In this document: positions 1 through 7,546 of the stretch, in pieces
Layout: each line of letters starts with the position of its first letter
How positions within the stretch are numbered: the first letter of the stretch is position 1
Assembly: GCF_024295805.1 (NCBI RefSeq)
Contig: NZ_JANCLX010000002.1
Coordinates: forward strand, 100,720-164,719
Source of the DNA: Streptomyces cucumeris
GTDB lineage: Bacteria; Actinomycetota; Actinomycetes; Streptomycetales; Streptomycetaceae
Direction: 5' to 3'
DNA length: 64,000 nucleotides
Position numbers and translations under genes: made by a program
The notes under the pieces: generated by a model
Seen by the model: the letters and a program-made list of their open reading frames with translations, nothing else
Databases searched by the model: none
Told to the model about the DNA's origin: nothing

Positions 1-96
1 CCCCGGCCCCGGCCGCGCCGGGCCCCCCCCCCGCGCCCCCCCCCCCCCCCGGGGGGCCCCCCCCCCCCCCGGGGGGGGGCCCGCCCCTCGTCGTAC
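1..96. repeat. Low-complexity C/G homopolymer tract, probably unreliable sequence
   Basis: This stretch is almost entirely runs of C and G, including runs of about 15 C, 14 C and 9 G. Nothing coding is supported. It lies just downstream of the ahpD stop, where a terminator hairpin would be expected. Such runs are unusual even in Streptomyces, so I suspect collapsed or mis-called bases over a hairpin, or a contig edge. Confidence 0.6.
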
Positions 97-117
97 GTGC
101 TACCGGTGCCGCTCGGC

Positions 118-657
118 TCAGCCGTTCGCGGCGAGGGTGGCCTCGGCGTCCAGCGTGGCGCCGACGGCCTGGAGCACGGAAGCGATCTTGAAGGCTTCCT
201 GGATCGTCTCGCGGTCCACACCGGCCTTGCGGAGCACCTGCTCATGCGAGTCCAGGCACATACCGCAGCCGTTGATCGCGGAGACGGCCAGCGACCACAG
301 CTCGAAGTCGACCTTCTCCACACCCGGGTTGCCGATGACGTTCATCCGCAGACCCGCGCGCAGGTTGTTGTACTCCGGGTCGGACAGCAGGTGCCGGGTC
401 CGGTAGAACACGTTGTTCATCGCCATGACGGCCGCGGCCGACTTGGCGGCGGTGTACGCCTCCGGCGACAGGTTCGCCTTGGCCTCCGGCTCCAGCTCCG
501 CCAGCACCCGCGGCGAACGCGAGGCGATCGCGCAGGAGAGGACGGTGCCCCACAGCTGCTGCTGCGGAAGCTCGGAGTTGCCGATCACCGAACCGAGGTT
601 CAGCTTGAGGTCCTTGGCGTAGTCCGGAAGCGCGGACTTCAGCTCGTCGAGTGCCAT
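118..657 (-). CDS. ahpD: Alkyl hydroperoxide reductase AhpD
   Basis: 179-residue AhpD-family protein. In actinobacteria AhpD acts as a thioredoxin-like adaptor that re-reduces AhpC (shown for M. tuberculosis through lipoamide and dihydrolipoamide components). The redox motif CGMC sits at Cys131/Cys134, followed by the conserved His138, in almost the same place as in the mycobacterial protein. The length is normal. It starts 11 nt after the ahpC stop, so the two are co-transcribed, presumably under the divergent OxyR. No signal peptide is seen; it should be cytoplasmic. Confidence 0.96.
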   Translation of the reverse strand: MALDELKSALPDYAKDLKLNLGSVIGNSELPQQQLWGTVLSCAIASRSPRVLAELEPEAKANLSPEAYTAAKSAAAVMAMNNVFYRTRHLLSDPEYNNLRAGLRMNVIGNPGVEKVDFELWSLAVSAINGCGMCLDSHEQVLRKAGVDRETIQEAFKIASVLQAVGATLDAEATLAANG

Positions 658-668
658 TCAGCTCACCT

Positions 669-1223
669 TTACTCGCCGGAGAGGAGCTTGACCGGGTCGA
701 GGGTGTCCTCGCCCTTGCTCCAGTTGCACGGGCACAGCTCGTCGGTCTGCAGGGCGTCCAGCACCCGCAGGACCTCCTTGGGGTTACGGCCCACGGAACC
801 CGCCGTCACCATGGTGAACTGGATCTCGTTGTTCGGGTCCACGATGAAGACGGCGCGCTGCGCGAAGCCGTCCTCGCCCTCGATGCCCAGGTCGCGCATC
901 AGCTCGTGCTTGGAGTCGGCCAGCATCGGGAAGGGCAGGTCACGCAGGTCGGCGTGGTCCTTGCGCCAGGCGTGGTGGACGAACTCGGAGTCACCGGAGA
1001 AACCGAGGACCTGCGCGTCACGGTCGGCGAACTCGTCGTTCAGCTTGCCGAACGCGGCGATCTCGGTCGGGCACACGAAGGTGAAGTCCTTGGGCCACGC
1101 GAACACGACCTTCCACTTGCCCTCGTAGGTCTTGTGGTTGATCTGCTCGAACTCCTGGCCGGTCTCCAGCGAAACGCAGGCGGTCAGGTCGTACTCGGGG
1201 AACTTGTCACCGACAGTGAGCAC
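669..1223 (-). CDS. ahpC: Alkyl hydroperoxide reductase AhpC (2-Cys peroxiredoxin)
   Basis: 184-residue peroxiredoxin that reduces hydrogen peroxide, organic hydroperoxides and peroxynitrite in the cytoplasm. The peroxidatic cysteine is Cys51 in the FVCPTE motif. The C-terminal CPCNW motif (Cys164/Cys166) supplies resolving cysteines, as in the actinobacterial AhpC type reduced by AhpD. The start is preceded by an AAGGAG-like site. It is the first gene of ahpC-ahpD, divergent from oxyR, and expected to be induced by peroxide through OxyR. Confidence 0.97.
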   Translation of the reverse strand: MLTVGDKFPEYDLTACVSLETGQEFEQINHKTYEGKWKVVFAWPKDFTFVCPTEIAAFGKLNDEFADRDAQVLGFSGDSEFVHHAWRKDHADLRDLPFPMLADSKHELMRDLGIEGEDGFAQRAVFIVDPNNEIQFTMVTAGSVGRNPKEVLRVLDALQTDELCPCNWSKGEDTLDPVKLLSGE

Positions 1224-1361
1224 GCGCTCTCCTTGCAGCTTTCGGGTAGGAAGCCCTTTTGATCTGGGATTCCATGGGGTTGGACGAGTCCCACCCTGGC
1301 ACAGCTGGCATTGATCAGTGAAATAGCTAGACTCGGTGATGTTGATTGGAGGTGGTTATCA

Positions 1362-2315
1362 GTGGCCGTACCCGCTACTCCGGGCAAACCGCGGCAGCCC
1401 AGTCTGTCCCAGCTCAGGGCCTTCGCCGCGGTCGCGGAACATCTGCACTTCCGGGACGCCGCGGCCGCCATCGGGATGAGCCAGCCCGCGCTCTCCGGCG
1501 CCGTCGCCGCCCTGGAGGAGACCCTCGGGGTGCAACTGCTGGAGCGTACGACGCGCAAGGTGCTGCTCAGCCCGGCGGGGGAGCGGCTGGCCGCGCGGGC
1601 CCGCACCGTCCTGGAGGCGGTCGGCGAGCTGATGGAGGAGGCGGAGGCGGCCCGGGCGCCCTTCACGGGTGTGCTGCGGCTCGGGGTGATCCCGACCGTG
1701 GCGCCCTATCTGCTGCCGACCGTGCTGCGGCTGGTGCACCAGCACTACCCCGACCTCGATCTCCAGGTCTATGAGGAGCAGACCGCCTCGCTGCTGGACG
1801 GACTGGCCCACGGACGGCTGGATCTGCTGCTGCTCGCGGTGCCGCTCGGCGCCCCCGGCGTGGTCGAGCTGCCGCTGTTCGACGAGGACTTCGTCCTGGT
1901 CATGCCGCAGGACCACTGGCTGGGCGGGCGCAGCGACATTCCGCGCGACGCGCTCAGGGAGCTGGATCTGCTGCTCCTGGACGAGGGCCACTGTCTGCGT
2001 GACCAGGCGCTGGACATCTGCCGGGAGGCGGGCCGGACCGAGGGCGCCCCGGTGACCACCAGTGCGGCCGGGCTCGCCACCCTGGTGCAGCTCGTCGCGG
2101 GTGGGCTCGGGGTGACCCTGCTGCCGCGTACCGCGCTGCGGGTGGAGACCGGCCGCGGCGACCATCTGACCACCGGCTGGTTCGCCGATCCGGCACCCTC
2201 CCGGCGGATCGCCCTGGCCATGCGCGCGGGCGCCGCGCGGGCGGAGGAGTTCGAGACGTTCGCCTCCGCGCTGCGCGACGCCCTGCGTCCGCTCCCGGTG
2301 CGCATCACCTCGTGA
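1362..2315 (+). CDS. oxyR: Peroxide-responsive LysR-type regulator OxyR
   Basis: 317-residue LysR-type regulator. The N-terminal winged helix-turn-helix covers about residues 15-75 and the substrate-binding-like sensor domain follows. The redox signature GHCLRDQALDIC has two cysteines nine residues apart, the same spacing as Cys199/Cys208 of E. coli OxyR, so a peroxide-formed disulfide switch is expected. I chose the GTG at 1362 because GGAGG at 1348-1352 lies 9 nt upstream; an upstream ATG at 1311 has no good ribosome site and would overlap the operator region. It is divergent from ahpC and its stop codon lies inside a terminator stem. Confidence 0.93.
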   Translation: MAVPATPGKPRQPSLSQLRAFAAVAEHLHFRDAAAAIGMSQPALSGAVAALEETLGVQLLERTTRKVLLSPAGERLAARARTVLEAVGELMEEAEAARAPFTGVLRLGVIPTVAPYLLPTVLRLVHQHYPDLDLQVYEEQTASLLDGLAHGRLDLLLLAVPLGAPGVVELPLFDEDFVLVMPQDHWLGGRSDIPRDALRELDLLLLDEGHCLRDQALDICREAGRTEGAPVTTSAAGLATLVQLVAGGLGVTLLPRTALRVETGRGDHLTTGWFADPAPSRRIALAMRAGAARAEEFETFASALRDALRPLPVRITS

Positions 2316-2325
2316 TGCGCACCGG
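2295..2325. terminator. Perfect 14-bp stem spanning the oxyR stop codon
   Basis: CCGGTGCGCATCAC (2295-2308) pairs perfectly with GTGATGCGCACCGG (2312-2325) across a 3-nt loop. The right arm includes the oxyR TGA. It lies between the convergent oxyR and FtsX-type permease genes and could stop transcription both ways. No U-tract follows, as is usual in Streptomyces. Confidence 0.75.
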
Positions 2326-2348
2326 CTCCTGTGGTGCGATGTGGACGG

Positions 2349-4745
2349 CTACTCGGTGCGCAGCCCCTCCGGGCGCATCATGCGCCACAGCGGTGGCAGG
2401 CTGACCAGGGTCACCAGGACGATGACGCCCGCGCCCACCCCGGTCATCAGGCTCAGGCTCGCCCAGTCCACGGTCCAGGGCTCGTTGACCATCTTGAGCA
2501 GCAGCGTGCCCAGGGCGAGACCACCCGCGATCGACAGCGCCAGGCCCAGCACCACCGGGACGGCGGTCTGCCACAGCACGGACCAGCTCAGCGTGGCGCG
2601 GCGGGTGCCGAAGGCCACCAGGACGGACAGCAGCCGCTTGCGCTCGCGCAGTTGTTCCAGCGTTGAGACGATCATGCTGGCCCCGATGAGCAGCAGGGTC
2701 GCGGTGGCGCCGATGAGCAGCGCCTTGCGGAGCGTCGCGAACTGGTTGGTCTCCGAGGTGCTGGTGAGGGTGTACACGTCCATCGTCGGGGAGAGTGTCG
2801 CGCTGGTGTTCCAGGCGTACTCCTGCGCGTCCGGCACCCTCGGGTCCAGTACCAGCATGACCTGGGCCGTGGGATCGGTGAGCCGGGAGACCTCCAGGGC
2901 GCCCGGGGTGGCCAGGACGCCGGGGTTCTCCGAACCCTGCGGGTCCGTCTTCGTCTTCACGACCTCGGCCGAGCGCGGGACGGTCCACAGCTTCGGGTTC
3001 TTGGTCACCGGAACGCCATCCCCGTCCAGTCGCAGATTGAGCTGCACACCGGGCTTGAGGAACGAGGGCTCGTCCGGGGCGTACATGTCGGACGAGGCCT
3101 CGGCCACGAAGACATCGCCGTCGGAGCAGTGGCGGAGCCGGGCCATCTCGCGCAGGGTGGCGCAGTCGGCGACCGTGATCGACTCGGTCGGGCTGTCCTC
3201 GGTGGCCCGCTTCTTCTTGGGGTGGGCCTCGGCCGCGTACCCCGAGGTGGTGCCGAGCACCTGGCGTACGCCCTTGGTGGCGCGGTACTTGGCGAAGGTG
3301 GCCGCGGCCTGGTTCCCGTTGTCGACCTGGAGGGTCGCGGCCATCTGGGCGCGGAACGGGTCCTGGCCGGTGGACCTGGTCTGGTCGTCCTCCACGGTGG
3401 CGAACAGCATCTGGATCGCGATGGCCCCGGCGACGGCGACGGTGATACCGCTCACCGCACGGGCCGCCGTACCGCTGCTGAGCTGGAGCCGCCGGGTGGC
3501 GAGCTGCCAGGGCACCGGGCCCTTGCCGAACTTCTCGACGACGGCCTCCACCAGCCAGGGCAGCAGCGCCGTGATCCCGACCAGCAGCAGGACCGCACCG
3601 GCCGCCGCCTGGTAAATCTCCCGGTCCCCGCTGCTGCTGTTGGCGCCGAAGCCGCCCGCCAGCGGCAGCAGCAGCCCGATGCCGAGCACCGGGAGGAGCA
3701 GTCGCCACCACAGCCGGCGGCGGCGCGGGGTGGCGTTGCGCACGACGCCCAGCGGTTCGATGGCGATCCCGCGCAGCGCGATCAGGGTGACGACCACGGC
3801 CGAGGCGGGCACGACCACCGCGATGAGCAGCGCCAGCGGCACGGACGGACGGATGTCGGCGGCGAAGAAGCTGGCGTCGAAGAGTACGACCTTGCTGGCC
3901 AGCTCCCGCACCCCGAGGAACAGCAGCCCACCGGTCAGCAGGCCGAGGAGTGAGCCGCAGAGCGACTCCCCGGCGGCCACCCGACGGGTCATATGACTGT
4001 CCGCGCCCACCAGGCGCAGTGCCGCCAGTCGTCGGTCGCGCCGCTCGCCGCCGAAGCGCGCGGCGGTCGCGATGAAGATCAGGACGGGGAGCAGCAGCAC
4101 CACACAGCCGACGATGACCAGCAGCAGCACCCCGGGGTTGATGGGGCCGTTCGAGGGCTGGGTGCCCCAGTGGTCGATGCGCTGGCCCTTGTCGTGCTTG
4201 AACACGGCACCGTCGACACCCGCGTAGTACCGAAGATCGGCCGGGCCGGACAGCCCGCTGTCGCCGATGGTGCCGACGACGCGGTAGGACAGCCGCTCGC
4301 GCAGCAGTTCGTTGTCGGCGAGGAGCTTCTTCAGGGCGGGGGAGACCCACATCTCACCGGGGGCCGGGACCCGGTTCACCCCCGGGGGCTCGGGCGGCTG
4401 GTTCCCGTCAGGAGCCAGCACCTTGCCCTCGATGTCCTCCGAGCGGAAGGTGGTGTTCGCGTCGGCGACCCTGAGGGTGTCCGGTCCCGCCTTCAACTCG
4501 TCAAGGGTGCCGGTGTCGAACGTCGAGCGGGCCGCGCCCCGGTCCTCACGGAGTTCGTAGGCGTTGGGGGCGGAGGAGGCGAACAGCAGCAGCACCACCC
4601 CGAGCCCCACGCCGACCGCCGTCATGATGGTCCTGGCCCAGCTCTCCCGGCCGCCGGTGACGGCGAACCGGGCGCCCATGGCGAGGTCGGCGGTCCAGCG
4701 GGCGAACGCGCCGCGCGACGGGGCCGCGGTCTCCTGGTCGGTCAT
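2349..4745 (-). CDS. FtsX-family ABC transporter permease (MacB-like)
   Basis: 798-residue FtsX/MacB-type permease with duplicated architecture. There is an N-terminal membrane helix (about residues 25-50), an extracellular region, and a central group of helices (about 205-400). A large extracellular domain (about 410-660) follows, then three C-terminal helices (about 670-785). Such permeases export or extract peptides, lipids or antibiotics mechanically with a LolD/MacB-type ATPase. Its start overlaps the ATPase stop by 4 nt (ATGA), so the two form one translationally coupled transporter. Substrate unknown. It is third in an operon led by a PadR regulator, a layout common for antibiotic or envelope-stress exporters. 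Confidence 0.92.
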   Translation of the reverse strand: MTDQETAAPSRGAFARWTADLAMGARFAVTGGRESWARTIMTAVGVGLGVVLLLFASSAPNAYELREDRGAARSTFDTGTLDELKAGPDTLRVADANTTFRSEDIEGKVLAPDGNQPPEPPGVNRVPAPGEMWVSPALKKLLADNELLRERLSYRVVGTIGDSGLSGPADLRYYAGVDGAVFKHDKGQRIDHWGTQPSNGPINPGVLLLVIVGCVVLLLPVLIFIATAARFGGERRDRRLAALRLVGADSHMTRRVAAGESLCGSLLGLLTGGLLFLGVRELASKVVLFDASFFAADIRPSVPLALLIAVVVPASAVVVTLIALRGIAIEPLGVVRNATPRRRRLWWRLLLPVLGIGLLLPLAGGFGANSSSGDREIYQAAAGAVLLLVGITALLPWLVEAVVEKFGKGPVPWQLATRRLQLSSGTAARAVSGITVAVAGAIAIQMLFATVEDDQTRSTGQDPFRAQMAATLQVDNGNQAAATFAKYRATKGVRQVLGTTSGYAAEAHPKKKRATEDSPTESITVADCATLREMARLRHCSDGDVFVAEASSDMYAPDEPSFLKPGVQLNLRLDGDGVPVTKNPKLWTVPRSAEVVKTKTDPQGSENPGVLATPGALEVSRLTDPTAQVMLVLDPRVPDAQEYAWNTSATLSPTMDVYTLTSTSETNQFATLRKALLIGATATLLLIGASMIVSTLEQLRERKRLLSVLVAFGTRRATLSWSVLWQTAVPVVLGLALSIAGGLALGTLLLKMVNEPWTVDWASLSLMTGVGAGVIVLVTLVSLPPLWRMMRPEGLRTE

Positions 4746-5428
4746 CGCACGCCCGCCATGTCCCGCGCCTTGCCGTCGCGCACCACGACCTCGCGGTCGG
4801 AGTAGGCGGCGACCCGGGCCTCATGGGTGACCAGGACCACGGCGGCACGGGTCTCCCGGGCCGCTTCGGTGAGCAGCTCCATCACCCGTTCCCCGTTGAG
4901 CGAGTCCAGCGCTCCGGTGGGCTCGTCGGCGAACAGCACCCGCGGGCCGGTGACCAGCGAGCGGGCGACGGCGACGCGCTGCCCCTGACCGCCGGAGACC
5001 TCGCCGGGGCGCTTGGCGCGGACGTCCGCGACCTCCAGCCGCTCCATCCAGGTCAGCGCGCGGGCCTCGGCCTCCTTGCGCTTGACGCCGTTCAGCCGCA
5101 GCGGGAGCGCCACGTTCTCCACGCAGTTCAGCTCCGGTACGAGCTGGCCGAACTGGAAGACGAAGCCGAATTCGCCGCGGCGCAGACTGCTGCGCTGGGC
5201 GTCCGACATCTTCGACAGGTCGCGCCCGCCGTAGTGCACCGCACCCGAGTCCGGGGTGACGATCCCGGCCAGACAGTGCAGCAGCGTGGACTTGCCGGAA
5301 CCGGAGGGGCCCATCACCGCGACGACCTCGCCGGGGTGGATGGAGAAGTGCGCACCGTCGAGCGCGGGGGTGCGGCCGTACGCCTTGTGGAGGCCGTCGG
5401 CGATGAGCAGTGAGCCCGCGGGAGTCAT
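4742..5428 (-). CDS. ABC transporter ATP-binding protein (LolD/MacB-type)
   Basis: 228-residue ATPase for the adjacent FtsX-type permease. Walker A GPSGSGKST lies near residue 40. The Q-loop region is FVFQFGQLVPEL, the signature is VSGGQGQRVAVARSL, Walker B is VLFADEPTGALDS, and the switch His is in VTHEARVA. It is a normal-length single nucleotide-binding domain with no membrane part. It overlaps the PadR gene upstream and the permease downstream by 4 nt each, so all three are translated in a coupled way. Confidence 0.95.
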   Translation of the reverse strand: MTPAGSLLIADGLHKAYGRTPALDGAHFSIHPGEVVAVMGPSGSGKSTLLHCLAGIVTPDSGAVHYGGRDLSKMSDAQRSSLRRGEFGFVFQFGQLVPELNCVENVALPLRLNGVKRKEAEARALTWMERLEVADVRAKRPGEVSGGQGQRVAVARSLVTGPRVLFADEPTGALDSLNGERVMELLTEAARETRAAVVLVTHEARVAAYSDREVVVRDGKARDMAGVR

Positions 5429-5949
5429 GAACGTACCGCCTTGCTGAGTTGGCCGAGGCGGGCGGCGGTCAGCTCCAGCCAGCGCAGATCGGCCTCGAGA
5501 TGGAACAGCGCGTGATCGCAGATCAGTTGGTCGCTGAGGTCACCCGTGCGCTTGCGCTGGGTGAGGTCGCGCATCAGCCGCAGATGCTCGGCCCGCTGGA
5601 CGTCGAGCAGATCGCCCGCGTCACGTCCGGTGAGCAGCGCGAGGACGACCTTGGTGTAGAGCACCGACTGCAGGTAGGGCTCGGGCTTCTCGGGCTGGGC
5701 GAGCCACTGTTCGACGTCGGTGATACCCGCGTCGGTGATGGCGTAGCGCTTGCGCTCGGGCCCGCCGCCGTGCTCGATGCCGTCGACCTCGACGAGACCG
5801 TTCTTCAGCAGGCGCGACATCGTCGAGTAGACCTGCCCGTAGTGGAGCGGGCGGTCATGACCGAATCGTTCGTCGAAAGCCCGCTTCAGGTCGTAGCCGT
5901 GGCGCGGGCCGGACTCCAGGAGTCCGAGCAGGGTGTGGCCGATGGACAT
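5425..5949 (-). CDS. PadR-family transcriptional regulator
   Basis: 174-residue PadR repressor. The winged helix covers about residues 1-80 (MSIGHTLLGLLESGPRHGYDL, then HYGQVYSTMSRLLKNGLVEV) and a C-terminal helical dimerisation domain follows. I chose the ATG at 5949 from family comparison; a GTG at 5958 is also in frame. No clear Shine-Dalgarno is seen, so a leaderless message is possible. It heads the PadR-ATPase-permease operon and overlaps the ATPase by 4 nt. An AT-rich inverted repeat just upstream is the likely autoregulatory site. The ligand is unknown but is probably a substrate of the exporter. Confidence 0.9.
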   Translation of the reverse strand: MSIGHTLLGLLESGPRHGYDLKRAFDERFGHDRPLHYGQVYSTMSRLLKNGLVEVDGIEHGGGPERKRYAITDAGITDVEQWLAQPEKPEPYLQSVLYTKVVLALLTGRDAGDLLDVQRAEHLRLMRDLTQRKRTGDLSDQLICDHALFHLEADLRWLELTAARLGQLSKAVRS

Positions 5950-5960
5950 GCGCGGCACTC

Positions 5961-5988
5961 TACACGATGGGTATACGTCGCGTGTATA
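5961..5988. promoter_or_regulatory. Candidate PadR operator/promoter
   Basis: TATAC (5972-5976) and GTATA (5984-5988) form an inverted repeat with a 7-nt spacer. A wider pair, TACACG (5961-5966) and CGTGTA (5981-5986), overlaps it. The block is unusually AT-rich for this genome and starts 11 bp upstream of the PadR start codon, which suits autorepression. PadR proteins usually bind AT-rich inverted repeats of this size. Confidence 0.6.
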
Positions 5989-6074
5989 GATGCAGTGAAG
6001 AGTGCGTTTGTGCAGGTCAGGGCGGTGCGGAAGTAAAGGGTGCGCCGGGGGCCGGCTGATCGGTCGACGACCGG

Positions 6075-6380
6075 TCAGCCGGGCTCACCCGGGGTGGTGT
6101 CACGCGGCGGACGGCCGCGGCGCGGGATCGGCTGCGCCGCTCCGGGCAGCCGGCCCGCGTCCGCGAGCGCCTTGCGCAGCAGGAACTCGATCTGTGCGTT
6201 GGCGCTGCGCAGCTCGTCGTTGGCCCAGCGCGCGAGCGCATCGTGCACGGCCGGGTCGAGCCGCAGCAGCATCTGCTTGCGCTGCTGCCGCGGCCGGCGC
6301 GGCTGCCGTTCCGGCGACCGCGCCGGCTCGGCGGGCTCGGCGGCCTCCGCGGGCTCGGCGGGGCGCTCGTGCTCCGTCAC
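6075..6380 (-). CDS. Small Arc/ribbon-helix-helix-like protein linked to SPFH gene
   Basis: 101-residue protein. The N-terminal 45 residues are Glu/Pro/Ala- then Arg-rich. The next 40 (RKQMLLRLDPAVHDALARWA..., then LRSANAQIEFLLRKAL) match an Arc-type ribbon-helix-helix DNA-binding fold, with a basic Pro-rich tail. The GTG at 6380 overlaps the SPFH-gene TGA by 4 nt (GTGA), which fixes the start and implies coupling. It may autoregulate the pair or act elsewhere on DNA; the target is not evident. Confidence 0.8.
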   Translation of the reverse strand: MTEHERPAEPAEAAEPAEPARSPERQPRRPRQQRKQMLLRLDPAVHDALARWANDELRSANAQIEFLLRKALADAGRLPGAAQPIPRRGRPPRDTTPGEPG

Positions 6381-7309
6381 TGGTAGAGCGTGCCGGTGTT
6401 GAGGACGGGCTGCGGCGAGCGGTCGCCGCACAGCACCACCATCAGGTTGCTGACCATCGCGGCCTTGCGCTCCGCGTCCAGCTCCACGATCTCCTCCTCG
6501 GTGATCCGGGCCAGTGCTGCCTCGACCATGCCGACCGCGCCGTCCACGATCTGGCGGCGCGCGGCGACCACGGCGCCCGCCTGCTGCCGCTGGAGCATCG
6601 CGGAGGCGATCTCCGGAGCGTAGGCGAGGTGGGTGAAGCGCGACTCGACAATGCGCACACCGGCGGCCTCGACCCGGGCGTGCAGCTCCGCGGCCAGCTT
6701 CTCGGTGATCTCCTCGGCGTTGCCGCGCAGCGACAGGCCGTCCTCGTCATGGGCGTCATAGGGGTACTCGATGGCGATGTGGCGCACCGCGGCCTCGGTC
6801 TGGGTGGCGACGAACTCCAGGAAGTCGTCCACCTCGAACATCGCCTGCGCGGTGTCCTCGACCTTCCATACGACCACCGCGGCCAGCTCGATCGGATTGC
6901 CGTAGGCGTCATTGACCTTGAGTACCGCGGTCTCGTGGTTGCGCACCCGGGTGGAGATCTTTTCCCGGCTGGTGAGCGGATTCACCCAGCGCAGACCGTC
7001 GGTGCGGATGGTGCCCCGGTAGCGGCCGAAGAGCTGGACGACCCGGGCCTCACCCGGGGCGATGGTGTTCAGTCCGCACATCGTGATCAGCGCGGTGAGG
7101 GCCACCAGGATCCCGGCGACGATCAGCGTGGTCGACGCGGCGCCCTTGTTCTCGGAGGCGACCGCCGCCCCGGCGAGGATCAGCCCGGTTCCGGCGGCGA
7201 CCCCGAGCAGACCGCCCAGCAGGGCGAGGCCGCCGCTGACGTGGCGGGCGGGCCGCTCGTGTATCCGGGGTTCGGCGGGGGGTGCGGTGGCGGTGGTGGC
7301 GTCGGACAT
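6377..7309 (-). CDS. SPFH/band-7 domain membrane protein
   Basis: 310-residue protein. A Pro/Ala-rich N-terminus is followed by two adjacent membrane helices (about residues 25-80), then a band-7/SPFH domain (about 90-280, with a core such as [20 protein letters not shown]). It is of the slipin/flotillin-like class that assembles scaffolds on the inner membrane leaflet. I chose the ATG at 7309 because the in-frame upstream extension looks unlike coding sequence. The gene is divergent from a class A PBP and coupled to a small Arc-type protein. Function in Streptomyces is not established; membrane-domain organisation is inferred from the family. Confidence 0.88.
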   Translation of the reverse strand: MSDATTATAPPAEPRIHERPARHVSGGLALLGGLLGVAAGTGLILAGAAVASENKGAASTTLIVAGILVALTALITMCGLNTIAPGEARVVQLFGRYRGTIRTDGLRWVNPLTSREKISTRVRNHETAVLKVNDAYGNPIELAAVVVWKVEDTAQAMFEVDDFLEFVATQTEAAVRHIAIEYPYDAHDEDGLSLRGNAEEITEKLAAELHARVEAAGVRIVESRFTHLAYAPEIASAMLQRQQAGAVVAARRQIVDGAVGMVEAALARITEEEIVELDAERKAAMVSNLMVVLCGDRSPQPVLNTGTLYQ

Positions 7310-7546
7310 GGCGGTCCCCGTGTTCTCTCGAAGACCCGGCGCTGCCATCCAGCGACCGGCGTCTATCAAAGTGATATCAGATTAGCGGCGCCGACAACCC
7401 TGCGCACCCCTCAGTCGTCAGTTCTCTTGAGGTAGGTGCTCTTTGTCACCTTCGGAAAAAGCGAGATCGATGACCATTTGCGGGTGGTTGCGGTGTTAGC
7501 TTCGTGAGCTGGGCTGGGGAGCTTACGAACTGGAACGGCAGGAGAG

